A stretch of DNA of 20,161 nucleotides, from NCBI GenBank assembly GCA_050954505.1, contig JBPBPY010000289.1, positions 1 to 20,161 of the forward strand. Reading direction: 5' to 3'. Positions 1-7,170 of the stretch are shown here, in pieces; within the stretch, counting starts at the first letter, position 1; every line of letters starts with the position of its first letter. This stretch comes from JAQGMO01 sp050954505 (GTDB lineage Bacteria > Pseudomonadota > Gammaproteobacteria > Burkholderiales > Burkholderiaceae_D). A program made the translations under genes and the position numbers. A model generated the notes under the pieces. That model did no database searches. It saw only the letters and a list, made by a program, of their open reading frames with translations, and was not told the origin of the DNA.

Positions 1-1
1 A

Positions 2-259
2 AACATTGCCCGTGGTTCAGTTGTTGACGAAGCTGCGCTGGCCGATGCCCTGCAAAATGGACGCCTCGGGGCTGCCGGCCTGGATGTATTTCAGGATGAG
101 CCGCACCCGCTGGCCAGCCTGTTGGCAAGCCAGCGCGTCATGCTCAGTCCCCATGTCGGCGGCGCCAGCGAAGAAACCCGCGCCGCCAGCGAAGCCATGG
201 TGCTGGAAAATCTCGCCAGCGCTTTGGCAGGCGCTGGCGTGCTCCACCCGATCGTGTAA
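2..259 (+). CDS. D-isomer-specific 2-hydroxyacid dehydrogenase, C-terminal end (partial)
   Basis: The 5' part lies outside the window; 85 residues and a TAA stop are visible. Enzymes of this family reduce 2-keto acids to D-2-hydroxyacids, or do the reverse, with NAD(P)H. The catalytic Arg-Glu-His set is visible. Arg is in the opening NIARGSVVDE motif, Glu is 29 residues later in GLDVFQDEP, and His is in LSPHVGGASEETR. The Arg-to-Glu spacing matches D-lactate dehydrogenase. The GASEETR loop followed by a closing helix is the usual family C-terminus. The substrate cannot be told from this end: glyoxylate/hydroxypyruvate reductase, gluconate reductase and phosphoglycerate dehydrogenase relatives are all possible. 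The next gene, a GntR regulator on the same strand 53 bases on, may control it (inference). Confidence 0.9.
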   Translation, partial: NIARGSVVDEAALADALQNGRLGAAGLDVFQDEPHPLASLLASQRVMLSPHVGGASEETRAASEAMVLENLASALAGAGVLHPIV

Positions 260-312
260 ATTTGCTTTGGTTTACCGATTCGCATTGCCACTTGTCATGC
301 AATAATGCGCTC

Positions 313-1008
313 ATGTCCCTCGTCGAAATCAAAAAGCAATCTGCCGAACAGCTCGCGACCGATTCTGTACGCGACTACATCCTCAGTGGCCAGATCGCGC
401 CGGGCGCGCGTCTGACCGAAGCCTTCCTGGCCGACCGTTTCGCCCTCTCGCGTGCGACCGTGCGTGGTGCACTGCAGCGACTGCAGCAGGAAGGCTTGCT
501 GGTGCTGGTGCCCTACACCGGCTGGACCGTCATGGCCATGACGGCGCACGATGCCTGGGAACTTTATACCCTGCGCGCCAGCCTGGAATCGCTTGCTTCG
601 CGCCTGGCCAGCGAGAAAATCACCATGGCCGGCAAGGCCCGGCTGAGCAAGGCCTTCGAGCGGCTCAAGGAAGCTTCGGCCAGCGGCGACCGCATGCGTA
701 TTTCCGTGGCCGATTTCGAACTGCACAAGAAGATCGTCGAACTGAGCCAGCATGCGCGCCTGGCGCAGCAATACCAGTTCGTCGAGCAGCAGATCCGTGT
801 CTACATCACCTGGAGCGACTACATTCCCGCCGAGGTATCGAAGACCGTGATAGCGCATCATGGGCCGATCGTCCAGGCCATCATCGATGGCGATGCCGAC
901 ACCGCTGCGCGGCTTTCGGGTGAACATAATGTTGCCGCCGGACGCAAGCTGGTGGCTTACCTGGAATCGATTCCCATGGCGGGTGTGGATATCGACCAGG
1001 CTGACTGA
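313..1008 (+). CDS. GntR family transcriptional regulator, FadR/FCD type
   Basis: A 231-residue cytoplasmic DNA-binding regulator. Residues about 10-75 form the GntR winged helix: VRDYILSGQIAPGARLTE, then LADRFALSRATVRGALQRL and EGLLVLVPYTGW. Residues about 85-215 form the helical FCD ligand domain. It keeps the usual metal/ligand positions: Asp and His in DFELHKK, His in HHGPIVQAI and His in EHNVAAG. The ATG at 313 is preferred because the family HTH begins about ten residues later; an upstream in-frame ATG at 262 would add 17 unlikely residues. FCD regulators bind small organic acids and usually repress neighbouring catabolic genes, so the upstream 2-hydroxyacid dehydrogenase is a plausible target (inference). 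The effector is unknown. Confidence 0.92.
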   Translation: MSLVEIKKQSAEQLATDSVRDYILSGQIAPGARLTEAFLADRFALSRATVRGALQRLQQEGLLVLVPYTGWTVMAMTAHDAWELYTLRASLESLASRLASEKITMAGKARLSKAFERLKEASASGDRMRISVADFELHKKIVELSQHARLAQQYQFVEQQIRVYITWSDYIPAEVSKTVIAHHGPIVQAIIDGDADTAARLSGEHNVAAGRKLVAYLESIPMAGVDIDQAD

Positions 1009-1024
1009 CAGCGTCATTCGTTTC

Positions 1025-2665
1025 ATGCCAAGCGCACGCGAAATCGAGTTGGCTGCCCAGGTCAGGCAGCTCGCTTCCAGGATCGAGGTCATGGAACAGG
1101 CCGAGCGCGTGCGCGAGGCCACCCTGCACGATTCCCTGGACTTTACCCGGCTGGCACTGACGGCCGTGCGCGGCATTGGTGTCTGGACCTTCGATGCCGC
1201 CAGCGACCGTTTTTATTGCGATGCGGCGATTGCCGAAGTCTACGGGCTCGATGCCGCCATTGCGGCAGCCGGCATCCTGCGTGCCGACTTCCTGGCCAAT
1301 GTCCATCCCGACGACATGGCAGCGCTGCGTGCAACCATGAGCGGCGGCCTGCTGCGCGCCGGCGACCTCGAGCTCGAATACCGCATCTGCCATCCGGACG
1401 GCTCGACGCGCTGGGTACTCTCGCGCGGCAACACCTATTTCAACGAGCGCGGTGAACCGGTGCGGCGCACCGGCGTGGGCATCGACATGACCAGCCAGCG
1501 TCTGCTCGAACAGCAGCTGCGCCAAAGCCAGAAAATGGAAGCGGTCGGCCAGCTGACCGGCGGCATTGCCCATGATTTCAACAATCTGCTGGGCGGCATC
1601 ATGGGCACGCTCGACATCATGGCGGTGCGCATCGGGCAGCAGCGCCACGACGACCTTGGACGCTACATCACCATGGCGCAGGGCGCCGCCAAGCGCGCCG
1701 CTGCGCTGACCCATCGGCTGCTGGCATTTTCGCGCCGCCAGACCCTGGCACCCACCGCCACCGGCATCGATCGCCTGGTCGCCGGCATGGAAGAGCTGAT
1801 CCGGCGCACGGTGGGTCCACAGATCGGCATCGAGGTGGCGCCCATGGCTTCGCCCTGGCCGGTACTGGTGGATGGCAACCAGCTGGAAAATGCACTGCTC
1901 AACCTGTGCATCAATTCGCGCGACGCCATGCCCGACGGCGGCCAGATCCACATCGCCACCGACAATGTCACCCTGGATGTACGCCAGTCTGCCTCATTGG
2001 GCATCCCCGCCGGCGACGATCTGTGCCTGCGGGTGAGCGACACCGGCGCCGGCATGACGCCGGCGGTCATTGCCCATGCCTTTGATCCATTCTTCACCAC
2101 CAAGCCGATGGGGCAGGGCACCGGACTGGGACTGTCGATGATCTATGGCTTCGTGCGCCAGTCCGGTGGCCAGGTGCATATTGCCTCGACGCTGGGCAAG
2201 GGCACGACGATTTCCCTGTATCTGCCGCGCCATGCGGGTAGTGCGGCGCCACTGCCCGAGGCCACTGAACCAGCGGCAATGACAAGCATTGCCGGCGGGC
2301 TGACCGTGATGGTGGTCGATGACGAACCGATGATGCGCATGCTGGTCACCGAAGTGCTGGAAGAACTGGGCCATACTCCCATCCAGGCCTCGGATGGTGC
2401 CCAGGCGCTCCAGATGTTTGGCAGCGAAACACGCATCGATCTGCTGATCACCGATGTCGGCCTGCCTGGTGGACTCAACGGCCGCCAGGTTGCCGATGCA
2501 GCGCGGCTGGCGCGCGCCGACCTGAAGGTCTTGTTTATCACCGGCTATGCCGAAAACGCGGTGATGGGCAATGAAGCACTCGACGCCGGCATGCATTTGA
2601 TGACCAAGCCATTTTCGATTGACGCTTTGAAGCAGCGCATTCTGGAATTGCTTGCCATTTCATGA
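1025..2665 (+). CDS. PAS-containing hybrid sensor histidine kinase/response regulator
   Basis: A 546-residue soluble hybrid kinase with no membrane segment. An N-terminal coiled coil (about 1-40) leads into a PAS fold (about 45-155) with the DGSTRWVLSRG and GEPVRRTGVGIDMT signatures. The HisKA dimer follows, with the phospho-accepting His183 in GGIAHDFNNLL. The ATPase domain has an N-box (LLNLCINSRDAMPDGG), a G1 box (DTGAGM), an F-box (FDPFFTTK) and GQGTGLGLS. The C-terminal receiver domain has the acidic pair Asp432/Asp433, the phospho-acceptor Asp477 in ITDVGLPGG and Lys528 in TKPF. No output domain follows, so the receiver probably tunes the kinase or passes phosphate on. The ATG at 1025 is 16 bases after the GntR stop; earlier in-frame starts would overlap that gene. 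The Shine-Dalgarno site is weak, so the exact start is uncertain. Confidence 0.93.
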   Translation: MPSAREIELAAQVRQLASRIEVMEQAERVREATLHDSLDFTRLALTAVRGIGVWTFDAASDRFYCDAAIAEVYGLDAAIAAAGILRADFLANVHPDDMAALRATMSGGLLRAGDLELEYRICHPDGSTRWVLSRGNTYFNERGEPVRRTGVGIDMTSQRLLEQQLRQSQKMEAVGQLTGGIAHDFNNLLGGIMGTLDIMAVRIGQQRHDDLGRYITMAQGAAKRAAALTHRLLAFSRRQTLAPTATGIDRLVAGMEELIRRTVGPQIGIEVAPMASPWPVLVDGNQLENALLNLCINSRDAMPDGGQIHIATDNVTLDVRQSASLGIPAGDDLCLRVSDTGAGMTPAVIAHAFDPFFTTKPMGQGTGLGLSMIYGFVRQSGGQVHIASTLGKGTTISLYLPRHAGSAAPLPEATEPAAMTSIAGGLTVMVVDDEPMMRMLVTEVLEELGHTPIQASDGAQALQMFGSETRIDLLITDVGLPGGLNGRQVADAARLARADLKVLFITGYAENAVMGNEALDAGMHLMTKPFSIDALKQRILELLAIS

Positions 2666-2741
2666 GCAGGCCGCACAGTGACGACAGCAATCATCGAATG
2701 TGGATGCAACGTAATTCATCGAGCAATAATGGAATGGTGAA

Positions 2742-3071
2742 ATGACATTTGTTGTAACCGGCGCCTGCATTGGCTGCAAATATACTTCCTGCGTCAGTGT
2801 CTGTCCGATGGATTGTTTTATCGAAGGACCGAACTTCGTGGTCATCAACCCGGATGAATGCATCGACTGCTCGATGTGTGTCACCGAATGCCCGGTTGGC
2901 GACATTGTCGGCCACCGTGAAATCGCTGCCGAGGATGTGCATTTCATCGCGTTGAACCGCGAACTTTCGCTTGCCAGTGGCTGGCAACGCCTGACCATGG
3001 CCAAGCCGGCCATGCCCGACCATGCCCATTGGGCGCGCAAGACCGACAAGCTGGCAGACCTGCAGCGCTGA
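2742..3071 (+). CDS. fdxA: Seven-iron ferredoxin (3Fe-4S plus 4Fe-4S), FdxA type
   Basis: A 109-residue cytoplasmic electron carrier. Cysteines fall at 9, 12, 17, 21, 25, 40, 43, 46 and 50. This is the Azotobacter ferredoxin I pattern shifted by one: Cys9, 17 and 50 would bind the 3Fe-4S cluster, and Cys21, 40, 43 and 46 the 4Fe-4S cluster. EGPNFVVINPDECIDCSMC and CPVGDI are family signatures. A C-terminal tail of about 50 residues (LNRELS...W...KPAMPDH) is normal for the long proteobacterial FdxA group. A purine-rich GGAATGG precedes the ATG. No redox partner is adjacent. Its relation to the flagellar genes is probably only positional. Confidence 0.95.
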   Translation: MTFVVTGACIGCKYTSCVSVCPMDCFIEGPNFVVINPDECIDCSMCVTECPVGDIVGHREIAAEDVHFIALNRELSLASGWQRLTMAKPAMPDHAHWARKTDKLADLQR

Positions 3072-3081
3072 ACAGGCTTCA

Positions 3082-3103
3082 TGCCGGCGGCTGGAGGCCG
3101 GCA
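3082..3103 (+). terminator. Hairpin downstream of fdxA, possible terminator
   Basis: A perfect 7-bp stem (TGCCGGC / GCCGGCA) with an 8-base loop starts 10 bases after the fdxA stop. No T-tract follows, so intrinsic termination is only possible; it could instead protect the 3' end of the message. Confidence 0.35.
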
Positions 3104-3478
3104 GATGGTCCGGGCAAACCGGTGCGGCTTGACACACGCGTATCGAGCACGAACGCATTCGCCACCGAGCGGCGCGTGCATCGTGATATCCTCAATCCTG
3201 AGGCAGGAGATCGGCAGCGGCAACCCACGCGCTGGTGTATTGCTGCAAGGAATGGCACGGCGATTGAACCGGTGGGACCATGCTGCGGGATGCAGGCGAC
3301 AGCGGGGCATCGTGGCCGTCGCGGTCGTCGTCGGCAGGCAGCTGCGCCCGGTACGCATCGTTGGGTATCTTCCTCATGTAGGCCGTTCGGTGGCGCGGAT
3401 CTGTCCGGCCGACCGGCGTGTTCTGGTCTGTAAGTACTGGACCATTGACGATTGACTCGACCTTGGAAAGCGCACGCT
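3104..3478. other. Intergenic stretch with no convincing gene
   Basis: There are 407 bases between the fdxA stop and the next start, the first 32 of which include the hairpin at 3082-3103. Open frames exist on both strands (for example + 3081-3455), but their translations are Arg/Cys-rich, have no recognisable domain and lack a credible ribosome site. The TPR gene promoter may lie here, but I found no clear -35/-10 pair. A sigma-54-like TGGCAC at 3253 lacks the GC of the -12 element. Confidence 0.5.
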
Positions 3479-4252
3479 ATGGACGATGTAAATGACGGCC
3501 TGGAAACATTTGACAGTCTGATGCAGCAAGGCCTGATTGCCAGCGCCGCCGATCGCGGTGCCCAGGCCATTGCGTTGTTTTCTCAGGCAGCATTGCTGGC
3601 ACCCACGGCCGGCATGCCGCATTTTCTCATCGGTGCCGAACATGCGGCGATGGAAAATTATGCCCAGGCCGAAGTCGCATTTTCGGACGCCATTGCGCTG
3701 GCGCCAGCGATGGCCATTGCGCGCTACCAATTGGGTTTGCTGCAGTTTAGCCTGGTGCGCATTGAAGTGGCGTTGCGCACATGGAAACCCTTGCTGGACA
3801 TGCCGGAACCCAATCCGTATCGCGGCTTCATCCATGGGTTTGCCGCATTGGCCCAGGACGAGCCACAGGCCGCTGAATTTCATTTCAAGGAAGGCTTGGC
3901 GAAAAACCGTGCTTTCCAGGAAGCCTGCGCAATCAATGGGCAGGCTGGTGTCATCACCCGCATGCTCTCCGATGCACTGGCCGGTGATATCGAGCAAGTC
4001 CTGGCTGGACTGGCAGAGGATGCCACCGGGCCCGAAGGCGCGGTCAAGCCATCGAAACAGAAGCTGGAGGACAATGGCGACAGCGCCGGCCACAACGGCG
4101 GTCATGTCGATGAATACCGCATCAGGCCGAATACCGGTACCGGTGCGCAAAGCGGTGTTGGCGCCCAGGGTGCATCGGCAAGCAATGCGGACACCAGTGC
4201 CAGTGAACATTTCCTGCTGTCTAACTATTCTCCCCAGGGCAGGCCGAATTGA
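3479..4252 (+). CDS. Tetratricopeptide repeat protein
   Basis: A 257-residue protein with no signal peptide. Residues about 25-140 are helical TPR-like repeats: AIALFSQAALLAP, then YAQAEVAFSDAIALAP, then a third pair around ALRTWKPLL and AAEFHFKEGLAKN. The alternating small residues and the Ala-x-x-Pro ends are typical. The last 70 residues are low-complexity and polar (GHNGGH, NTGTGAQSGVGAQGAS), probably disordered. The ATG at 3479 has a good GGAAAG site 8 bases upstream; an in-frame TTG at 3452 has less support. TPR proteins act as scaffolds or chaperones. Its place next to a flagellar export cluster suggests a chaperone or assembly role, but no homology-based evidence supports this. Confidence 0.8.
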   Translation: MDDVNDGLETFDSLMQQGLIASAADRGAQAIALFSQAALLAPTAGMPHFLIGAEHAAMENYAQAEVAFSDAIALAPAMAIARYQLGLLQFSLVRIEVALRTWKPLLDMPEPNPYRGFIHGFAALAQDEPQAAEFHFKEGLAKNRAFQEACAINGQAGVITRMLSDALAGDIEQVLAGLAEDATGPEGAVKPSKQKLEDNGDSAGHNGGHVDEYRIRPNTGTGAQSGVGAQGASASNADTSASEHFLLSNYSPQGRPN

Positions 4253-4315
4253 GTTTGTTCCGGTCGAGTGCTTCGCAAACGGCATGCCAAGAAAAGAAAG
4301 CATTGTCATCTGATC

Positions 4316-4729
4316 ATGGCTGCCATCGATAAAACGGCATTGCCTTTATTGCCTTTGCTCATGCGCGGCATGGCCAAAGCCGGTGGAACGCCTGCCGCTG
4401 CCGCTGCCAGTGCAGGGAATATCGGACCGTTGCCGGACAACGCTGGTTTGCCGGGAAATACCGCTGTCGACCTGGCGCGCGCCGAGTTGCTGGCCCGGCG
4501 TATCGGCGCCTTGGCGCTCGATGACCAGCACCGGCGACGCAAGGCTTTTCGCTTGTATCTCGACGCAGTACTGCTGGACGCATTTGGCGACGGCCTGGCA
4601 GGCGCGGACGACTTCGACCAGCTGGTCGAACAGGTGGTGCAGCGTATGGAAATGTCTCCCGAACTCGGCGCGGCAATCGCAGAAGCCGGTGCACTGCTGC
4701 TCGATCGGCAGGGAAAAATTTCCAGCTGA
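4316..4729 (+). CDS. Hypothetical protein, unrecognised
   Basis: 137 residues that I do not recognise. The first 50 residues are Ala/Gly/Pro-rich with a short hydrophobic patch (ALPLLPLLM). Residues 50-130 look helical and amphipathic: VDLARAELLARRIGAL, FRLYLDAVLLDAFGDGL, FDQLVEQVVQRME. It lies 63 bases after the TPR gene on the same strand and probably shares its transcript. It ends 47 bases before the convergent sigma-factor stop. The ATG at 4316 is preferred; a GTG at 4268 would add 16 basic residues. The ribosome site is weak. Codon use looks like its neighbours, so it is probably a real gene. Function unknown. Confidence 0.6.
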   Translation: MAAIDKTALPLLPLLMRGMAKAGGTPAAAAASAGNIGPLPDNAGLPGNTAVDLARAELLARRIGALALDDQHRRRKAFRLYLDAVLLDAFGDGLAGADDFDQLVEQVVQRMEMSPELGAAIAEAGALLLDRQGKISS

Positions 4730-4776
4730 AGCCGGACCTGAATCACTGGATCGTCAATGCCGATTCCTCACGACCT

Positions 4777-5694
4777 TCACATCGTCACATCACAGCCCGT
4801 CTTGCCCGCCAGGGTCTGGTGCAATTTCTGCAGAGCCTGCCGATGCAGCTGGCAAATGCGGGCGCGCTTGACACCCATCGTGGCGGCAATCTCGCCAAAG
4901 GCAAGCTCTTCCAGATAATGCGCCTGGATGACGCGCCGTTCTGCCTGATCGAGTTGCGCCACGGCGCTGCGCAGCAGGCCACGCAAATGCTGCAGTTCAG
5001 TCTTCCTGAAATAACTGACTTCGACTGCCGCTGCCACAGCATGTTGGTCCTGCGCTGCAGCCCCGGCAATCATGCCGGTATCTTCCAGCAGGATACCGAG
5101 TGCCGTGCCAATGCCGATTTGCGCCAGGGTGCGAAACAGATTTTCCTGGTGCCTGGCCTGCGACGCTGCCGGCGACCCGGTTGCCGCTGCAGGCAACGCC
5201 GGCATGAATACCGTTCGGGATCTGCTTCCCTCGGCCTGGGTACGGTCGGCCAGGCGGGCCAGCCGCTCAGCCTGGAGTTTGCGGCGCACCGCAATCTGGC
5301 GGTTCTTTTCACTCATGGCGTCGAGGCCGTCGAGGATGGCGCCATGCATGCGGCGGGTGCTGAAGGTCTTGAACAGCACGCCTTGTTCGGGCAGATACCG
5401 GTCGATCGATTCCACCAGGCCGAGGCTGGCGAGCTGAAAATAATCCTCAAAGCCGATTTCATCGTGGATGCGGCGTTTGTAATACACCGCTGCCACCAGG
5501 CGCGCATGCGGAAGATAGGCGCCAATCAATGCAGTGCGCGCAGCAAGATCGTGCTGCTGGCGCCATGCCGCCCACCATCCGGCCTCGACTTCTGCAGCAA
5601 CCGCCGGGACAGCGGCTGCCGCAGCGACCGGCAGCGCGGCGGCGCTACGGCGGTCGGGAGGCTTCGAGGTCATGGCGGATGGATCGAACGGCAT
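4777..5694 (-). CDS. fliA: Flagellar-type RNA polymerase sigma factor (FliA/sigma-28-like), divergent
   Basis: About 305 residues. After an Ala-rich N-terminus, residues 55-125 carry sigma region 2: YLPHARLVAAVYYKRRI, FEDYFQLASLGLVESIDRY and LFKTFSTRRMHGAILDGLD match the FliA/WhiG pattern. Residues 235-292 carry region 4: LDQAERRVIQAHYLEEL, then the helix-turn-helix GEIAATMGVKRARICQLHRQAL. The middle (about 130-235) is longer than usual and poorly conserved, and the usual DWVPRSVR-like stretch after region 2 is not seen. The ATG at 5694 is chosen; an in-frame TTG at 5706 abuts the fliP stop. As the last gene of the block it would direct late flagellar promoters (filament, chemotaxis), which are not seen here. 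Regulation by a FlgM partner is inferred from the family. Confidence 0.8.
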   Translation of the reverse strand: MPFDPSAMTSKPPDRRSAAALPVAAAAAVPAVAAEVEAGWWAAWRQQHDLAARTALIGAYLPHARLVAAVYYKRRIHDEIGFEDYFQLASLGLVESIDRYLPEQGVLFKTFSTRRMHGAILDGLDAMSEKNRQIAVRRKLQAERLARLADRTQAEGSRSRTVFMPALPAAATGSPAASQARHQENLFRTLAQIGIGTALGILLEDTGMIAGAAAQDQHAVAAAVEVSYFRKTELQHLRGLLRSAVAQLDQAERRVIQAHYLEELAFGEIAATMGVKRARICQLHRQALQKLHQTLAGKTGCDVTM

Positions 5695-5706
5695 GACGGC
5701 GTTCAA

Positions 5707-6390
5707 TCAATGAAACGAGCCCACCAGGGCTTTGAGCAGCAGGGTCCAGCCATCGATCAAGACAAACATCAGGATCTTGAGGGGCAAGGCAATCGTGGTT
5801 GGCGGCATCATCATCATGCCCAGGGCCATCAGAATGCTCGATACCATCAGATCGATCAGCAGGAAGGGCAGGAAAACCATGAAGCCGATCTGGAAAGCCG
5901 CCCGCAGTTCGGAAAGCATGAAGGCCGGGATCAGTTGCACATTGCTGATGCTGGCCGGTGTGGCCGGCGCCGGCACCCTGGCCAGTTCCAGCATCAGGGC
6001 CAGGTCTTGTTCGCGGGTCTGGTGCAACATGAACTCGCGCGTTGGCGCCATGCCTTTCTCGAAAGCAGGCGCCATGCCCAGTGTGCCGGCAATGAACGGG
6101 GAAAATGCGTCGCGGTTGACGCGGTCGATTACTGGCGACATGGTAAACAGGGTCATGAACAGGGCCAGTCCGATGAGCACCATATTGGGCGGCGTTTCCG
6201 GCATGCCGATCGCATGGCGCAGCATTGACAGCACGATGATGATGCGCAAGAAACTGGTCAGGCAAACCAGCAGGGCAGGCAGCAGCGCCAGCACCGTCAG
6301 ACCCAGCACCACGCGCAGGGCTTGCACGGTTTCCGGTGCGGCGGCGGAAAATACCGCAGCGCTGTCGACGGCACTCATGGGCATGGCCAT
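5707..6390 (-). CDS. fliP: Flagellar export gate protein FliP
   Basis: A 227-residue inner-membrane protein of the flagellar type III export gate, which works with FliQ and FliR. Hydrophobic segments are at about 24-48, 70-90, 165-190 and 200-223. The family signatures are clear: LTSFLRIIIVLSMLRHAIG, TPPNMVLIGLALF, LIPAFMLSELRAAFQIGF, ALGMMMMPPTTIALPLK and MFVLIDGW. It lacks an obvious cleavable signal, though related proteins often have one, and is slightly short. Three in-frame ATGs lie at 6390, 6384 and 6378; the last forms an ATGA overlap with the fliN stop. fliQ and fliR, which usually follow fliP, are replaced here by the sigma factor and must be elsewhere. Confidence 0.96.
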   Translation of the reverse strand: MAMPMSAVDSAAVFSAAAPETVQALRVVLGLTVLALLPALLVCLTSFLRIIIVLSMLRHAIGMPETPPNMVLIGLALFMTLFTMSPVIDRVNRDAFSPFIAGTLGMAPAFEKGMAPTREFMLHQTREQDLALMLELARVPAPATPASISNVQLIPAFMLSELRAAFQIGFMVFLPFLLIDLMVSSILMALGMMMMPPTTIALPLKILMFVLIDGWTLLLKALVGSFH

Positions 6391-6884
6391 GGTTCGTGCA
6401 GCGCAACCTCGGTAATGCGCACGGCAAAACGATCGTCGAGCGCAACCAGCTGGCCACGCGCCACAACCTGGCCATCGATGAGCAGATCGACCGGCTCGTC
6501 AATGGCCCGGTCGAGTGCCAGTACATCGCCGGCGCTTGCCCCAAGCAGGGTACCGATGGAAACCTGCGCCGTGCCGACGCAGACTTGCAGGCTGGCCTGG
6601 ACGTGATGCAGTGGATGACAGTCCTGCAGCAGCTTGGCCTGGCTGGCGCCATCCGGACGTGCCGTACTGCCTTGGCGGCCGCCGGACGCAGCACCCGAGT
6701 GCGGCATTTGCCCAGGATCTGCGGTTTGGCCGGTGGCGCCTGGCGAGGGCGGTTCCAGCCCGGCCGCCGGGTCGAATTCCGGCCAGCCAATTGGTTGCAC
6801 GGCGCGAACTGCTGCAGCGCAAGCAGACGCAATGTCGCTTGAGCTCGATGGCGGGGAAGGGTCGTTGCTGGCAGAGCTATTCAT
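6375..6884 (-). CDS. fliN: Flagellar motor switch protein FliN
   Basis: 169 residues. Residues 95-162 are a SpoA/FliN domain: VQASLQVCVGTAQVSIGTLL, AGDVLALDRAIDEPVDLLID, GQVVARGQLVALDDRFAVRI and TEV. This builds the lower C-ring and docks the export ATPase complex through FliH. Residues 1-90 are low-complexity Ser/Pro/Gly-rich and probably disordered. The ATG at 6884 is used, but its upstream sequence (TTTCCTCACTC) is not a good ribosome site. This is unusual in a block where most starts are coupled to an upstream stop. A 276-base gap holding a repeat array separates it from the fliM-like gene, so fliN may have its own leader or promoter. Confidence 0.92.
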   Translation of the reverse strand: MNSSASNDPSPPSSSSDIASACAAAVRAVQPIGWPEFDPAAGLEPPSPGATGQTADPGQMPHSGAASGGRQGSTARPDGASQAKLLQDCHPLHHVQASLQVCVGTAQVSIGTLLGASAGDVLALDRAIDEPVDLLIDGQVVARGQLVALDDRFAVRITEVALHEPWPCP

Positions 6885-6936
6885 GAGTGAGGAAATTCAT
6901 TCGGGTTGGTGAAAAATTACCGGGTGTGTCCGGCCA

Positions 6937-7170
6937 GACGGCGCCGGTTTCATTTGATGAAGTCAGCATCGGTTTCATCTGGCGAGGACAGGCCTGGATT
7001 CATTTGATGGAGAAGCACTGGTGTCGTTCATGTGGAAAACGCCGGTTCGATCAGCAATAAAAATTGGTTTTATCAATATGAAAATGCCACGTTCATTCGA
7101 GACAGAACGCGGGTGTCATTTGAATGAAATGCCGGCTTCATTTGGAGGGCTGCACTGGTTTCATCCAATC
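6937..7170. repeat. Array of ten degenerate ~23-bp direct repeats between fliM-like and fliN
   Basis: On the - strand the recurring core is close to TCAAATGAAACCGGYG, followed by a variable stretch of about 8-12 bases. On the + strand the TTCAT core (or a one-base variant) falls at 6949, 6974, 6999, 7027, 7046 (TTCGA), 7069 (TTTAT), 7092, 7115 (GTCAT), 7137 and 7160. Spacings are 25, 25, 28, 19, 23, 23, 23, 22 and 23. The best copies read TTCATTTGATGAA, a short inverted repeat (TTCAT-n3-ATGAA). The period is not a multiple of three, so it is not a coding repeat. The outermost unit includes the TGA stop of the fliM-like gene. A weak further copy may sit at 6896. Confidence 0.8.

Noticed and set aside
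3253..3268. Sigma-54 promoter (TGGCAC-n5-TTGAA)
   Set aside because: The -12 element lacks its essential GC, and it is over 200 bases from the next gene.
3081..3455. Possible 124-residue gene after fdxA
   Set aside because: Arg-rich, no domain, start falls in the hairpin and no ribosome site is seen.
4819..6228. Long + strand open frame opposite fliA and fliP
   Set aside because: Mirrors the coding constraint of the two - strand genes; composition is not protein-like.
6937..7170. The repeat array as a CRISPR
   Set aside because: The conserved core is only about 12-16 bp, copies are degenerate, variable parts are about 10 bp and no cas genes are present.
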